Shown: positions 28,063 through 37,016 of the stretch, piece after piece
Layout of the letters: each line of letters starts with the position of its first letter
How positions within the stretch are numbered: the first letter of the stretch is position 1
NCBI RefSeq assembly: GCF_003860565.1
Contig: NZ_CP034157.1
Coordinates: forward strand, 1 to 64,000
DNA length: 64,000 nucleotides
Source of the DNA: Cloacibacterium normanense
Lineage (GTDB): Bacteria > Bacteroidota > Bacteroidia > Flavobacteriales > Weeksellaceae
Direction: 5' to 3'
The notes under the pieces: model-generated
Seen by the model: the letters and a program-made list of their open reading frames with translations, nothing else
What the model was told of the DNA's origin: nothing
Databases searched by the model: none
Made by a program: the position numbers and the translations under genes

Positions 28063-28617
28063 ATGCAAGCCGAAAAAATCATTTTGGGAATTGACCCGGG
28101 AACTTCTGTAATGGGTTTCGGGATTATCTCTGTATATAAAGGAAAAATGAAACTCATTGCCATTGATGAATTGGTAATGAAAAAAGAACCCAATCATGAA
28201 ACGAAACTCAAAAGGATTTTTGACAAAACTTTAGCCTTGATTGATGAATTTCATCCAGACGAAGTTGCGCTAGAAGCTCCATTTTTCGGGAAAAACGTTC
28301 AATCTATGCTCAAATTAGGAAGAGCGCAAGGTGTAGCAATGGCAGCAAGTCTTCATCGTGATATTCCCATCACCGAATATTCTCCAAAAAAAGTGAAAAT
28401 GGCAATCACAGGAAACGGAAACGCTAGCAAAGAACAGGTGGCAGGAATGCTGCAAAATCTTCTTGCGATGAAAGAATTTCCTACCAAATATCTTGATGCT
28501 TCTGATGGTTTAGCAGTGGCGGTTTGTCATAGCTTCAATCTAGGAAAGCCTGAAAATGATAAAAATTACACTGGTTGGGCAAGTTTTTTGAAACAAAATC
28601 CTGATAGAATTAAGTAA
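28063..28617 (+). CDS. ruvC: Crossover junction endodeoxyribonuclease RuvC
   Basis: RuvC cuts Holliday junctions in recombination. The 184-residue protein has the RNase-H-like motifs GIDPGTSVMGFGII (first Asp, residue about 10), ALEAPFFGKN (Glu, about 68), and YLDASDGLAVAVCHSF near 145-160 with the last two acidic residues. RuvA and RuvB genes are not in the window. The chain is about 10 residues longer at the C-terminus than E. coli RuvC, as is common in Flavobacteriia. Confidence 0.95.
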   Translation: MQAEKIILGIDPGTSVMGFGIISVYKGKMKLIAIDELVMKKEPNHETKLKRIFDKTLALIDEFHPDEVALEAPFFGKNVQSMLKLGRAQGVAMAASLHRDIPITEYSPKKVKMAITGNGNASKEQVAGMLQNLLAMKEFPTKYLDASDGLAVAVCHSFNLGKPENDKNYTGWASFLKQNPDRIK

Positions 28618-28773
28618 TTTTCAGTGTTCTAAATCTTGTAAAATTAAATTTTAGTTTGCTGTAATTCAATAATTTAAAATTGTAAAATGATTTTACAAGT
28701 ATTTTACTGTGTAAAACCTAATACTATTCGTAACATTGTTGCGTTATTATTCGACCAATCAAAAAATATTCCT

Positions 28774-29865
28774 ATGGAAAATAAAACGCAAACTCCAGAT
28801 AAAAATATTCCTACCAAAAACGGTATGTATCACCAAATGAACGGATTTCAGAAATTTCTGATGATGTGTTCTGGTTCTAATATTCATATTTTACAAAAAT
28901 CGCCCAGCGAATGGAATAAATATGCAGGAATTGGCGGAATTGTACTTTTCACTGCCGTTTTTGCTACACTTTCTGCAAGTTATGCCATGTTTACGGTTTT
29001 CGAAGATGTTTGGATTTCGGCTGGATTTGGGATTTTATGGGGACTCATGATTTTTAATCTCGATAGATATATTGTTTCTTCCATCAAAAAAACTGGGAGT
29101 TTTTGGAATCAGTTTTTCATGGCGGTTCCGCGTTTGATTTTGGCAACTTTTCTTGGAATTGTGATTTCAAAACCTTTGGAATTGAAAATTTTTGAAAAAG
29201 AAGTCAATAAACAGTTGAATACTATCATCCAAAGAAATAAAACGGAATTGCAGAAAACCATGAATGGTAGAATTTTGCAACAATCTGGTCCTTTTGCAGA
29301 AGAAAAACAAAAAATTCAGAAACAAATTGCCACATATCAAGCTTCTTATGATTCTGCTGCGGTGGAATTAGAAAAAGAAATTCTAGGAACAAAAACGGGT
29401 TTAACTTCAGGAAAAGTAGGCTTCGGAACGAATGCTAAAAGAAAATCTGAATTAAAAGAACAGCGCAGAAAAGATTTAGAAAACTACCAAAAACAAATGG
29501 AGCCGAGATTGAAATATTTGGATTCTCAAATTTCTGGAGTATATCAAAATCTACAAACCGAAAAGAAAAATTCTGAACAAGCAGAAAATAAATTTGATGG
29601 TTTTGCTGCGAGATTACAAGCGCTTTCTGAATTAGGAGATGCTAATTCTATTATGGCTCTTGCGTCATTTTTCATTATGATGATGTTTATTACGCTAGAA
29701 ATTTCGCCTGTTTTGGTAAAATTGATTTCCTCTGTTGGACCTTATGATTATCTTCTCGACAAAACCGAAAACGATTACCGACTGTATTCTAAAGAAAAAA
29801 TAGAAAAAGGAAATGCCGCTACAGATTTTAGAATAGAGGATTTTAAAAATAATCTTGGAAAATAA
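28774..29865 (+). CDS. DUF4407 family membrane protein
   Basis: From the ATG at 28774 the protein is about 363 residues (MENKTQTPDKNIPTKNGMY). It opens with a cytoplasmic stretch, then two close hydrophobic helices (WNKYAGIGGIVLFTAVFATLS and ISAGFGILWGLMIFNLDRYIV in outline), a third near RLILATFLGIVISKPL, a long coiled coil of about 130 residues rich in K, E and Q, and a final helix near IMALASFFIMMMFITLEISP. This is the DUF4407 layout. The function is not known. A longer in-frame start at 28687 looks unlikely because it adds an unrelated stretch. Confidence 0.82.
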   Translation: MENKTQTPDKNIPTKNGMYHQMNGFQKFLMMCSGSNIHILQKSPSEWNKYAGIGGIVLFTAVFATLSASYAMFTVFEDVWISAGFGILWGLMIFNLDRYIVSSIKKTGSFWNQFFMAVPRLILATFLGIVISKPLELKIFEKEVNKQLNTIIQRNKTELQKTMNGRILQQSGPFAEEKQKIQKQIATYQASYDSAAVELEKEILGTKTGLTSGKVGFGTNAKRKSELKEQRRKDLENYQKQMEPRLKYLDSQISGVYQNLQTEKKNSEQAENKFDGFAARLQALSELGDANSIMALASFFIMMMFITLEISPVLVKLISSVGPYDYLLDKTENDYRLYSKEKIEKGNAATDFRIEDFKNNLGK

Positions 29866-29924
29866 AATTTCGAAAACCTGCGATAATTCAGCCGCATAAA
29901 ATTTCTGGAAGTTTTTTCAAGTGA

Positions 29925-29932
29925 TAATTTTG
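29925..29932 (+). promoter_or_regulatory. -7 promoter element, MFS transporter
   Basis: TAATTTTG matches TAnnTTTG, 16 bp before the ATG at 29949. Confidence 0.5.
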
Positions 29933-29948
29933 CATCGTCAAATTATAT

Positions 29949-31186
29949 ATGAAAAGTGCTATGCAGAATTCGGGAAAAAGATGGTTTATTGCCGTGATGG
30001 CGACCTTAGTACATCTGTGTTTAGGAACAGTTTACGCGTGGAGTTTTTTCCAGAAAACCGTCTCCGAAACTTTTGGTTGGAGCAATTCAGAAACAGCTTG
30101 GGCATTTAGTTTAGCCATTTTTATGTTGGGGGTGACTGCAAGTTGGGGCGGACAAAATTTACAGAAATTTGGGCCTAGAAAATTAGCGTTAATAGGAGCA
30201 TTTCTCTACGCTTTCGGTTATATTATTTCCTATTTCGCTTTACAAAACGAAAGTTTGTGGTTGCTGTATTTCGGGTATGGAATTGTGGGCGGAATTGGTT
30301 TAGGTTTGGCTTATGTAACACCAGTTGCTACGGTCTCTAAATGGTTTCCAGACAAACAAGGCTTGATTACTGGAATGGTGGTAATGGGATTTGGATTGGG
30401 CGCTTTACTCATGTCAAAACTTCTCGCACCGATTTTTTTAGAATATTTTGAAAAAGATTTAGCCAAAACTTTCCTTGCAATTGGGATTACTCTTTTGGTT
30501 CTTCTTCCGTTTTTTGCCAATTTTTTGAACTTGCCAACAGAAGAAAAATCGACAGAAATTTCAGCTGAAAAATTAAGTGCTACCAAAGAGATTCTCTCTC
30601 TCAACTTTATTTTCATTTGGTTGATTTTCATGTTTAATGTAGTTGCAGGAATGATTTTTATATCGTTTCAATCACCTTTATTACAAGACTTATTGAAAGC
30701 CGAAAACGTAAATATAGACACCGCAACGCTAGAAAAAAGTGGAGCCACGTTAATTGCAATTAGTGCATTGTTCAATGGGTTAGGAAGATTTTTCTGGGAA
30801 GTATTTCAGATAAATTAGGAAGAGTAACCACTTTCAGATTATTACTTTTGATAGAAATGGGCGTTTTTGCTTCATTGATTTTTATTAAATCACCCATTTT
30901 ATTTTCTGTAGGAGTTTGTTTGATTTTACTGAATTATGGAGGAGGTTTCGGGGTTTTACCATCTTTAATTAAAGATTTTTTTGGAACAAAACTGATGCCG
31001 ATAGTTTACGGAGCAGCACTTACAGCTTGGGGAGTTGGTGGAATTTTAGGTCCACAAATCACCGCTTACATGAAAGACCATTTCTCTGAAGATGCAGGAT
31101 TATATGCCTATAAAGTAGCTTTGGTTTTAATAGCTTTGGGAATTGGATTATCGTTTTTTGTGAAAAATAAAAAAGAAGCACAATAA
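29949..31186 (+). pseudogene. OxlT-like MFS transporter interrupted by a frameshift
   Basis: Two frames together encode one major facilitator of about 412 residues. The first (29949-30818) ends GLGRFFWEVFQIN; the second continues in the next frame as GSISDKLGRVTTFRLLLLIEM. Adding one G to the GGG at 30797-30799 restores FFWGSISDKLGR, the typical cytoplasmic loop. The N-terminal half (HLCLGTVYAWSFFQKTV, GWSNSETAWAFSLAI, LGLAYVTPVATVSKWFPDKQGL) is that of the oxalate:formate antiporter/monocarboxylate group. The rest of the gene is intact, so either a recent one-base deletion or a sequencing error in a G run explains it. Confidence 0.85.
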
Positions 31187-31188
31187 AA

Positions 31189-31216
31189 AAATCTCTCAAA
31201 ATTTTTGAGAGATTTC
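31189..31216. terminator. Bidirectional rho-independent terminator
   Basis: AAATCTCTCAAAA pairs with TTTTGAGAGATTT, between the convergent MFS gene and guaB. Confidence 0.85.
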
Positions 31217-31236
31217 TATTTTAAAGTTTCTAAGAA

Positions 31237-32697
31237 TTATAGTGAATAATTCGGAGCTTCTTGCGTAATAATTACATCGTGAGGATGAGATTCTTTAAGA
31301 CCAGAACCTGTAATCATTACCATTTTTCCGTCTTTTTGTAAAGTTTCAATATCTTTTGTTCCGCAATAACCCATTCCTGCTCTTATTCCGCCAGTTAATT
31401 GGAAGATTACGTCTTCTAATTTTCCTTTGTATGGAACTCTTCCTTCGATTCCTTCTGGAACAAATTTTTTAGCTTCACTTTGGAAATATCTTTCTTTTCC
31501 ACCACGTTTCATGGCAGAAAGACTTCCCATTCCTTGATAAGATTTGAATTTTCTACCTTGGAAAATAATTTCTTCACCTGGTGCTTCTTCAGTTCCTGCT
31601 AAAAGTGAGCCGAGCATTACTGCACCAGCTCCAGAAGCGATGGCTTTTACAATATCACCAGAAAGTTTAATTCCACCATCTGCAATTACGGCTACATTAT
31701 ATTCTTTAGCTTTTTCGTAAACATTATAAATCGCCGAAAGTTGAGGGACACCAACTCCAGCTACAACTCTTGTTGTACAGATAGAGCCAGGACCTACTCC
31801 TACTTTTAGAACATTTGCGCCAGCTTTGATTAAAGCTTCAGCTGCATCTGCTGTTACGATGTTTCCGCCTACAATATCTAAATCTGGGAAAGCATTTCTA
31901 ATTTCTGTAATTTTATCAAGAACACCTTTAGAATGACCATGCGCAGAATCTACTGCGATAATATCTACACCAGCTTCTACTAATGCAGCAACTCTAGTCA
32001 TCGTGTCATCTCCTACACCAACTCCAGCTCCTACGATTAATCTTCCGTTTTGGTCTTTATTGGCTTGAGGATATTCTAATTGATTATCGATATCTTTTAT
32101 GGTAATTAATCCTACTAAATGATTTTCTGAATCTACAATCGGAAGTTTTTCTATTCTGTTTTTAAGCAAAATTTCTTTGGCTTGCTCTAAGTTGGTAGAT
32201 TTATCAGAAGTGATAAGATTTTCTTTGGTCATCAATTCTTCTACTTTTGCAGAAAGATTTTCTTGATATTTTACATCACGATTGGTGATGATTCCAATTA
32301 ATTTATTGTCTGTATCTACTACTGGAAGTCCAGAAATTTTATATTTCGCCATAAGTTCCTTAGCTTCGGCTAAAGTATGATCTTTAGAAAGCGTAACAGG
32401 ATCAGCAATCATTCCGTTTTCTGAACGTTTTACACGGTTTACTTGTGCAGCTTGTTCTGGAATAGGCATATTTTTATGAATAAAACCTAAACCTCCAACT
32501 CTGGCAATAGCAATCGCCAAATCTGCTTCTGTAACTGTATCCATCGCTGCGGAAACGATAGGGACATTGAGCGTGATTTTGTCTGAAATTCTAGATTTAA
32601 GAGAAACTTGATTGGGTAAAACTTCTGAGTAAGAAGGGATAAGAAGCACATCATCGAAAGTGATGGCGGTTTCTACGATTTTGTTGTGAATAGACAT
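31237..32697 (-). CDS. guaB: Inosine-5'-monophosphate dehydrogenase
   Basis: GuaB oxidises IMP to XMP with NAD, the committed step to guanine nucleotides. The 486-residue protein has the N-terminal TIM-barrel start ([16 protein letters not shown]), a CBS pair at about 95-205, the catalytic loop GPGSICTTR with Cys near 306, the phosphate loop [14 protein letters not shown] and the flap region [15 protein letters not shown]. Length and order are normal. It has its own promoter and faces the MFS gene across a shared terminator. Confidence 0.97.
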   Translation of the reverse strand: MSIHNKIVETAITFDDVLLIPSYSEVLPNQVSLKSRISDKITLNVPIVSAAMDTVTEADLAIAIARVGGLGFIHKNMPIPEQAAQVNRVKRSENGMIADPVTLSKDHTLAEAKELMAKYKISGLPVVDTDNKLIGIITNRDVKYQENLSAKVEELMTKENLITSDKSTNLEQAKEILLKNRIEKLPIVDSENHLVGLITIKDIDNQLEYPQANKDQNGRLIVGAGVGVGDDTMTRVAALVEAGVDIIAVDSAHGHSKGVLDKITEIRNAFPDLDIVGGNIVTADAAEALIKAGANVLKVGVGPGSICTTRVVAGVGVPQLSAIYNVYEKAKEYNVAVIADGGIKLSGDIVKAIASGAGAVMLGSLLAGTEEAPGEEIIFQGRKFKSYQGMGSLSAMKRGGKERYFQSEAKKFVPEGIEGRVPYKGKLEDVIFQLTGGIRAGMGYCGTKDIETLQKDGKMVMITGSGLKESHPHDVIITQEAPNYSL

Positions 32698-32711
32698 CTT
32701 TACTTTCTTTG

Positions 32712-32719
32712 CAAAATTA
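32712..32719 (-). promoter_or_regulatory. -7 promoter element, guaB
   Basis: TAATTTTG on the minus strand matches TAnnTTTG, 14 bp upstream of the ATG. Confidence 0.55.
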
Positions 32720-32756
32720 AACGTTTTTTTTTAATCATGAAAATTAAATTTTCTTA

Positions 32757-32790
32757 ATAAAAAAGCTTCCTAAATTTTAGGAAGCTTTGT
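32757..32790 (-). terminator. Rho-independent terminator after the giant T9SS protein A gene
   Basis: AAAGCTTCCTA (32762-32772) pairs with TAGGAAGCTTT (32778-32788); the A-run to the left is the T-tract on the minus strand. Confidence 0.82.
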
Positions 32791-32796
32791 ATCGTA

Positions 32797-35700
32797 TTAA
32801 TTTCGGTTTTTTACAATAATCCAGTTTTTATAAGTAATCTTAGTGTTGGTATCAGGTTCTGTCCATTCTAAAACATACCAATATGTTCCCGTGATGATAC
32901 TTCTTCCGTTTTCTGTTCCATTCCAAATGTAATTGGATTGTTTTTCACTAGAGTACACTTTTTTCCCAAATCTATCAAAAATAGAAATTTTCACGTCTTT
33001 TTTCACTCGTAAATCTGAGTAATCTAAGACGTCATTTATTCCATCACCATTTGGAGTAATGGCATTGATAATATTAATAATGGTAAATTCATATTCAACA
33101 GGTGTACAGACATATGCATCTCTTACGTAGACTTTTTGTATACCATATCTCAGATTATAAAACATGTTCGAGGTTTGCCAATTGATTTGGTCTAAAGAAT
33201 ATTCATAAGGTGCAGTTCCTCCTGAAACATTTACGGTAATGCTGTTTCCTTGTTCTATCACGCTGTCAATTACAGGGTCTACTGCTTCTGAAATCGTAAA
33301 AGATTGCTTGTAAACACAACCATTTGTAGAAGTAAGTTCTACAGAATGCGTTCCTACTCCATAAGTAGCGGTTTGTAATGTAGCACCTTCAGTTCCGTTG
33401 CTCCACTTGTAATAGGTGAAACCAGTACCAGCGTCTACAACAGTAGTTGTATTCTTACAAATTGTTTTATTTTGAAGAGTAGTAGAAGCTTTTGGTGTTT
33501 TTATATTTACGGTAATTTTCGCCCAATTCGGACAAGAATTTACTTTTTCGAATCTTAAGAAATAAGTTCCTGTTGAAGTAATATTTTGTGTGCTCGAAAT
33601 AGGATTGATATTATTTTTCGCATCATTTTCAGAGTTGAAATAAGTGATGGAAACGCTATTGTCTGTGGTAAAGAAAGATTCAAATGTTTTAAGATTCACA
33701 GATTTTATAGCATCTAAATCATCGTCACAAACCTCTTGAGAAAGAGTAGAAGTTAAGACCGTTACTCTATTCCCAAATTTAAAATCTAGAGGATAAATCT
33801 GAGCAGGACAATAATCAGATTCTACCCTTATAAAAATAGTAGTGTCTGTAGAAAATGACCAAGAAGTATTTAAAACATTAGTGCTTCCAGCATTTGCATC
33901 GGTAATATTTGTATAATATTTAACTCGATAGATTCCTGGATTGAGAAGAATTGCAGAAGTGACATTGTTGAGATTTACTTCGATGGTTCCATCTAAATTT
34001 TGGTCACAAATGGTAGTATTAAATTTAGAAATATCTACAATGGCTTTTGGAGATTCTACAACTTTTACATTTTGAGTAAAAGTACACGAATTTGGAGAAG
34101 TCAGCACTACTGAATAATCTCCTTTTCCTACAGTAATTGTTTGAGTTCTGGCTCCATTGCTCCAAAGATAAGAAGTAAAGCCAATTCCTGCATCTAAAGT
34201 TGTGGTGCTTCCTTCGCAGACAGTGACTTGAGCTGGAAGTGTGGTGGATGTATTGGGTTGCCCGAAATTAAGCGTAAGAGCAGCAATGTTATCACAAATT
34301 CCAGATTTTTTAATTCTTACATAGAAAGTAGTAGTTGAGGTTAAATTCTGTGAAGCAGAAATAGGATTCTGTTCTAAATCTGCATCATTTTTGGTGAGAT
34401 AAAATTGATGAGTATAGCTTGTTTCTGAGGTAAGTTGAGGTAAATAAGTCGCTAAATTTACCGCTTCTGTATTGTTAAAATCTCCATCACAAATTTGAGA
34501 AGTAGCGTCTGTAACTGAAAGTTTGTTTCCAATTTTAAAATCCAAAAAGCCAGTTGCATTGGTACAGCCATTTCTAGAAGCTACTAAAATGTAAATTCGG
34601 GTTGGTGTAGTATAAGTCCAATTTTTTGGTAACGCAGGGAAATTAAATCCAGGGTTGTCAAAATAATAAATGTCAAAATCTGCTGAATTATTTACAATGG
34701 TTTTAGAAATTTCATCAAAATCAGGTTCGTAAAGTCCGTCAAAATCAGTATCGCATAAAGTAGAATCAAATTTTAGTGTATCAATATTTGGAATAGGATA
34801 AAAATTCAAATTTATCTCTGCCATTTCTGTACAACCATAGCTGTTTGTCACTTTTGCATAAATCGTTTTTGGGATAGAGTTATAGCTGGTGAAATTGGCA
34901 ATAGGATTAGAGAACGTTTTCGTTGCGGCATCATAATTTTCAAAATATTCTACCTTGGTAATGTTGGTGTCATTAGAAACTTTGGCTTGTGTAAGGTCAA
35001 AATCCCCTGTTTTATCGGGTTTAATACAAGCAAGCGCTTCACCAGTGATGGTTTTTAATCTATTGACAATAATATTTACTGGTACAAATTCTGTATCTGG
35101 ATAATTAGGGTCTGTGCCAGAAAAAGAATAGGTAAAAGTATCTGAAATTACAGTAGTATCCGTTAAAGTATAAGTTATTTCGCCTGTAGTAGCATCTATA
35201 GTAGCGGTTCCGTAAGATGGGGCTTTTGTAATTTTTATAGAGCTAATATCTATAGTTTGGGTAGATGTAGAAAATTTAGGAGTGATTTTATAGGTAGGAG
35301 CACAGTCGCTTACTTCTATCACTAATGTTGTTTTAAAAGGACATCTTTGAAATTTAAAAATAGGAGAGTCTAGGCTTCCACAACTGGCTTTGGTAATTTT
35401 TACGTAGTAATCTCCACTTTCTGTAGGAGTGATGATGTAGGTATTTGCTCCAGGTCCTGTATAAGGATTACCGTTATAATACCATTGATAACCATCATAA
35501 GTATTATCTACTTCTAATGTTACATTTCCTTTTTCGCAATCGCCTCCTTTGGAAATAATGGGAACGGAATTGAATCCTGCGAAATAACCACCGTAACCTA
35601 CTGCACCATTACCAGCAGCAATTCCCGCAGTAACAGATCTAGTAGATTTTATAGTAACATTTCCCGAAACATTGGGAACTACATAAGTTTCCCAAGCAGA

Positions 35701-36969
35701 GTTTCCACTTAACGCAAATGGTCCATAACTGGAGTTAATTGGAGTTCCGTTGATAGAAACAGTTGCTCCTTTTTCGGTAATAATATTGAGTTTTGTGTTA
35801 TAATAATTTTCAAAATAAGAGCGATATGGCATTTCACTTACAAAACCTATTTCATCAATATTACTCGGAAGATAACAACTTAGTGCTGGAATAAAATTGA
35901 AACCGCCCGTCGCAAATTCTGGAGTTCCATCGGCTCCATCAGTTCCTGCTAAAAACTGATATACATAAATGGGTTTGGTAGATTTAATATACAAGTTATA
36001 AATGTTGCCACTAGGATTATAAAAATTTCCTCTTATGAAATAAAATTGTCCTTTGCTAAGAGTAGTAATAGGTGTATTAGCTCCATTTACGTAAACTTCA
36101 GTGTTGTCTTCTGTGGCAATAACAAGAGATTTTTCTGTGTAACCATTGGTTAATCCATTGGCAGTACCATTACCTTTTAGCACTACATATTCTGTTCCTA
36201 ATCTGTCTGTAGGTGCAGATTGGTCCATTAAAATATCATAATTCGCTTTATTTTCTGCAAGGCTAAGGAAATTTCCATTGGTCACCGAAACTGGTTTGTC
36301 AGCTGACAAGTTTGCACCAATAAGGCCATCTAAATTTGGGATTCCATCAGAAACACGAGTTTCAAAAATATAAGATTCACCTTTATTAAGGATGATGGTT
36401 TTTTCGTCATCAGTAGTTCCGTCTGAAAAGATAACATCTTTATTGTAACCACTAAGTTTTATCGTAGTATTGTTTTCTGTAGCGATTACACTCGCTATAG
36501 CATTTAAACCATTTCTATTAGCTGCATTATTAGGATTGTATTGTTCTCCCATTCCTATATAGAAGTTTTTTCCTAATGCAGATTTACCTTTAGAAGTGAG
36601 AATTTCGGCATGGTTAAAGACAGAAAATCTTAGATTGGCAAAGAATTTTTTTTCTCCTACTAGATGTAAACCTAGAGTAGCTTTTGCATTGATTTCTGTA
36701 TTATCACTGGTGATAATATACTCTCTGGGAATAGAAAATTTCTGAGGACTTCCTTTGCTCAGATTGTTTATGGTTCCTATGACGATATTATTGTTGTAAA
36801 TGTCTACTTTAAAAGGAGTAGTTTCATTAGTGGAAACATAAATATATTGTTGAGCTTCAGAACCATTAGATGCATCTGCCATTGGTGCAAACCAATGTTC
36901 TGTATCAAATTGAGCGAAACTTTTCGTGATAAAAAATAAGAATAGTAAAAAAGTAAATAATTTCTTCAT
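32797..36969 (-). CDS. Giant T9SS type B surface protein with IgGFc-binding-like domain (protein A)
   Basis: The 1,390-residue protein has a signal peptide (MKKLFTFLLFLFFITKSFA), an N-terminal region of about 450 residues like the IgGFc-binding domain (EHWFAPMADASNGSEAQQYIYVSTNE, later APTDRLGTEYVVLKG), then Ig-like/PKD-like repeats with paired Cys. The last 90 residues are the gliding-motility-associated type B sorting domain (AITPNGDGINDVLDY, IFDRFGKKVY, GTYWYVLEW). It is exported by the type IX system and probably acts as an adhesin. Its C-terminal ~560 residues are nearly the same as those of the upstream paralogue at 37017-40046. A promoter lies between the two genes. Confidence 0.9.
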   Translation of the reverse strand: MKKLFTFLLFLFFITKSFAQFDTEHWFAPMADASNGSEAQQYIYVSTNETTPFKVDIYNNNIVIGTINNLSKGSPQKFSIPREYIITSDNTEINAKATLGLHLVGEKKFFANLRFSVFNHAEILTSKGKSALGKNFYIGMGEQYNPNNAANRNGLNAIASVIATENNTTIKLSGYNKDVIFSDGTTDDEKTIILNKGESYIFETRVSDGIPNLDGLIGANLSADKPVSVTNGNFLSLAENKANYDILMDQSAPTDRLGTEYVVLKGNGTANGLTNGYTEKSLVIATEDNTEVYVNGANTPITTLSKGQFYFIRGNFYNPSGNIYNLYIKSTKPIYVYQFLAGTDGADGTPEFATGGFNFIPALSCYLPSNIDEIGFVSEMPYRSYFENYYNTKLNIITEKGATVSINGTPINSSYGPFALSGNSAWETYVVPNVSGNVTIKSTRSVTAGIAAGNGAVGYGGYFAGFNSVPIISKGGDCEKGNVTLEVDNTYDGYQWYYNGNPYTGPGANTYIITPTESGDYYVKITKASCGSLDSPIFKFQRCPFKTTLVIEVSDCAPTYKITPKFSTSTQTIDISSIKITKAPSYGTATIDATTGEITYTLTDTTVISDTFTYSFSGTDPNYPDTEFVPVNIIVNRLKTITGEALACIKPDKTGDFDLTQAKVSNDTNITKVEYFENYDAATKTFSNPIANFTSYNSIPKTIYAKVTNSYGCTEMAEINLNFYPIPNIDTLKFDSTLCDTDFDGLYEPDFDEISKTIVNNSADFDIYYFDNPGFNFPALPKNWTYTTPTRIYILVASRNGCTNATGFLDFKIGNKLSVTDATSQICDGDFNNTEAVNLATYLPQLTSETSYTHQFYLTKNDADLEQNPISASQNLTSTTTFYVRIKKSGICDNIAALTLNFGQPNTSTTLPAQVTVCEGSTTTLDAGIGFTSYLWSNGARTQTITVGKGDYSVVLTSPNSCTFTQNVKVVESPKAIVDISKFNTTICDQNLDGTIEVNLNNVTSAILLNPGIYRVKYYTNITDANAGSTNVLNTSWSFSTDTTIFIRVESDYCPAQIYPLDFKFGNRVTVLTSTLSQEVCDDDLDAIKSVNLKTFESFFTTDNSVSITYFNSENDAKNNINPISSTQNITSTGTYFLRFEKVNSCPNWAKITVNIKTPKASTTLQNKTICKNTTTVVDAGTGFTYYKWSNGTEGATLQTATYGVGTHSVELTSTNGCVYKQSFTISEAVDPVIDSVIEQGNSITVNVSGGTAPYEYSLDQINWQTSNMFYNLRYGIQKVYVRDAYVCTPVEYEFTIINIINAITPNGDGINDVLDYSDLRVKKDVKISIFDRFGKKVYSSEKQSNYIWNGTENGRSIITGTYWYVLEWTEPDTNTKITYKNWIIVKNRN

Positions 36970-36993
36970 TTGTTAAAAAAAACTTAACAAATG
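36967..36993. repeat. Inverted repeat spanning start codon and -7 box
   Basis: CATTTGTTAA (36967-36976) and TTAACAAATG (36984-36993) are perfect inverted repeats with loop AAAAAAC. The left arm includes the ATG of protein A; the right arm covers most of its -7 element. It could be an operator or chance in AT-rich sequence. Confidence 0.45.
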
Positions 36994-36995
36994 TA
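36988..36995 (-). promoter_or_regulatory. -7 promoter element, giant T9SS protein A
   Basis: TACATTTG on the minus strand matches TAnnTTTG, 18 bp upstream of the ATG at 36969. Confidence 0.5.
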
Positions 36996-37016
36996 ATGTT
37001 TTTTTTCGGGAGAATT

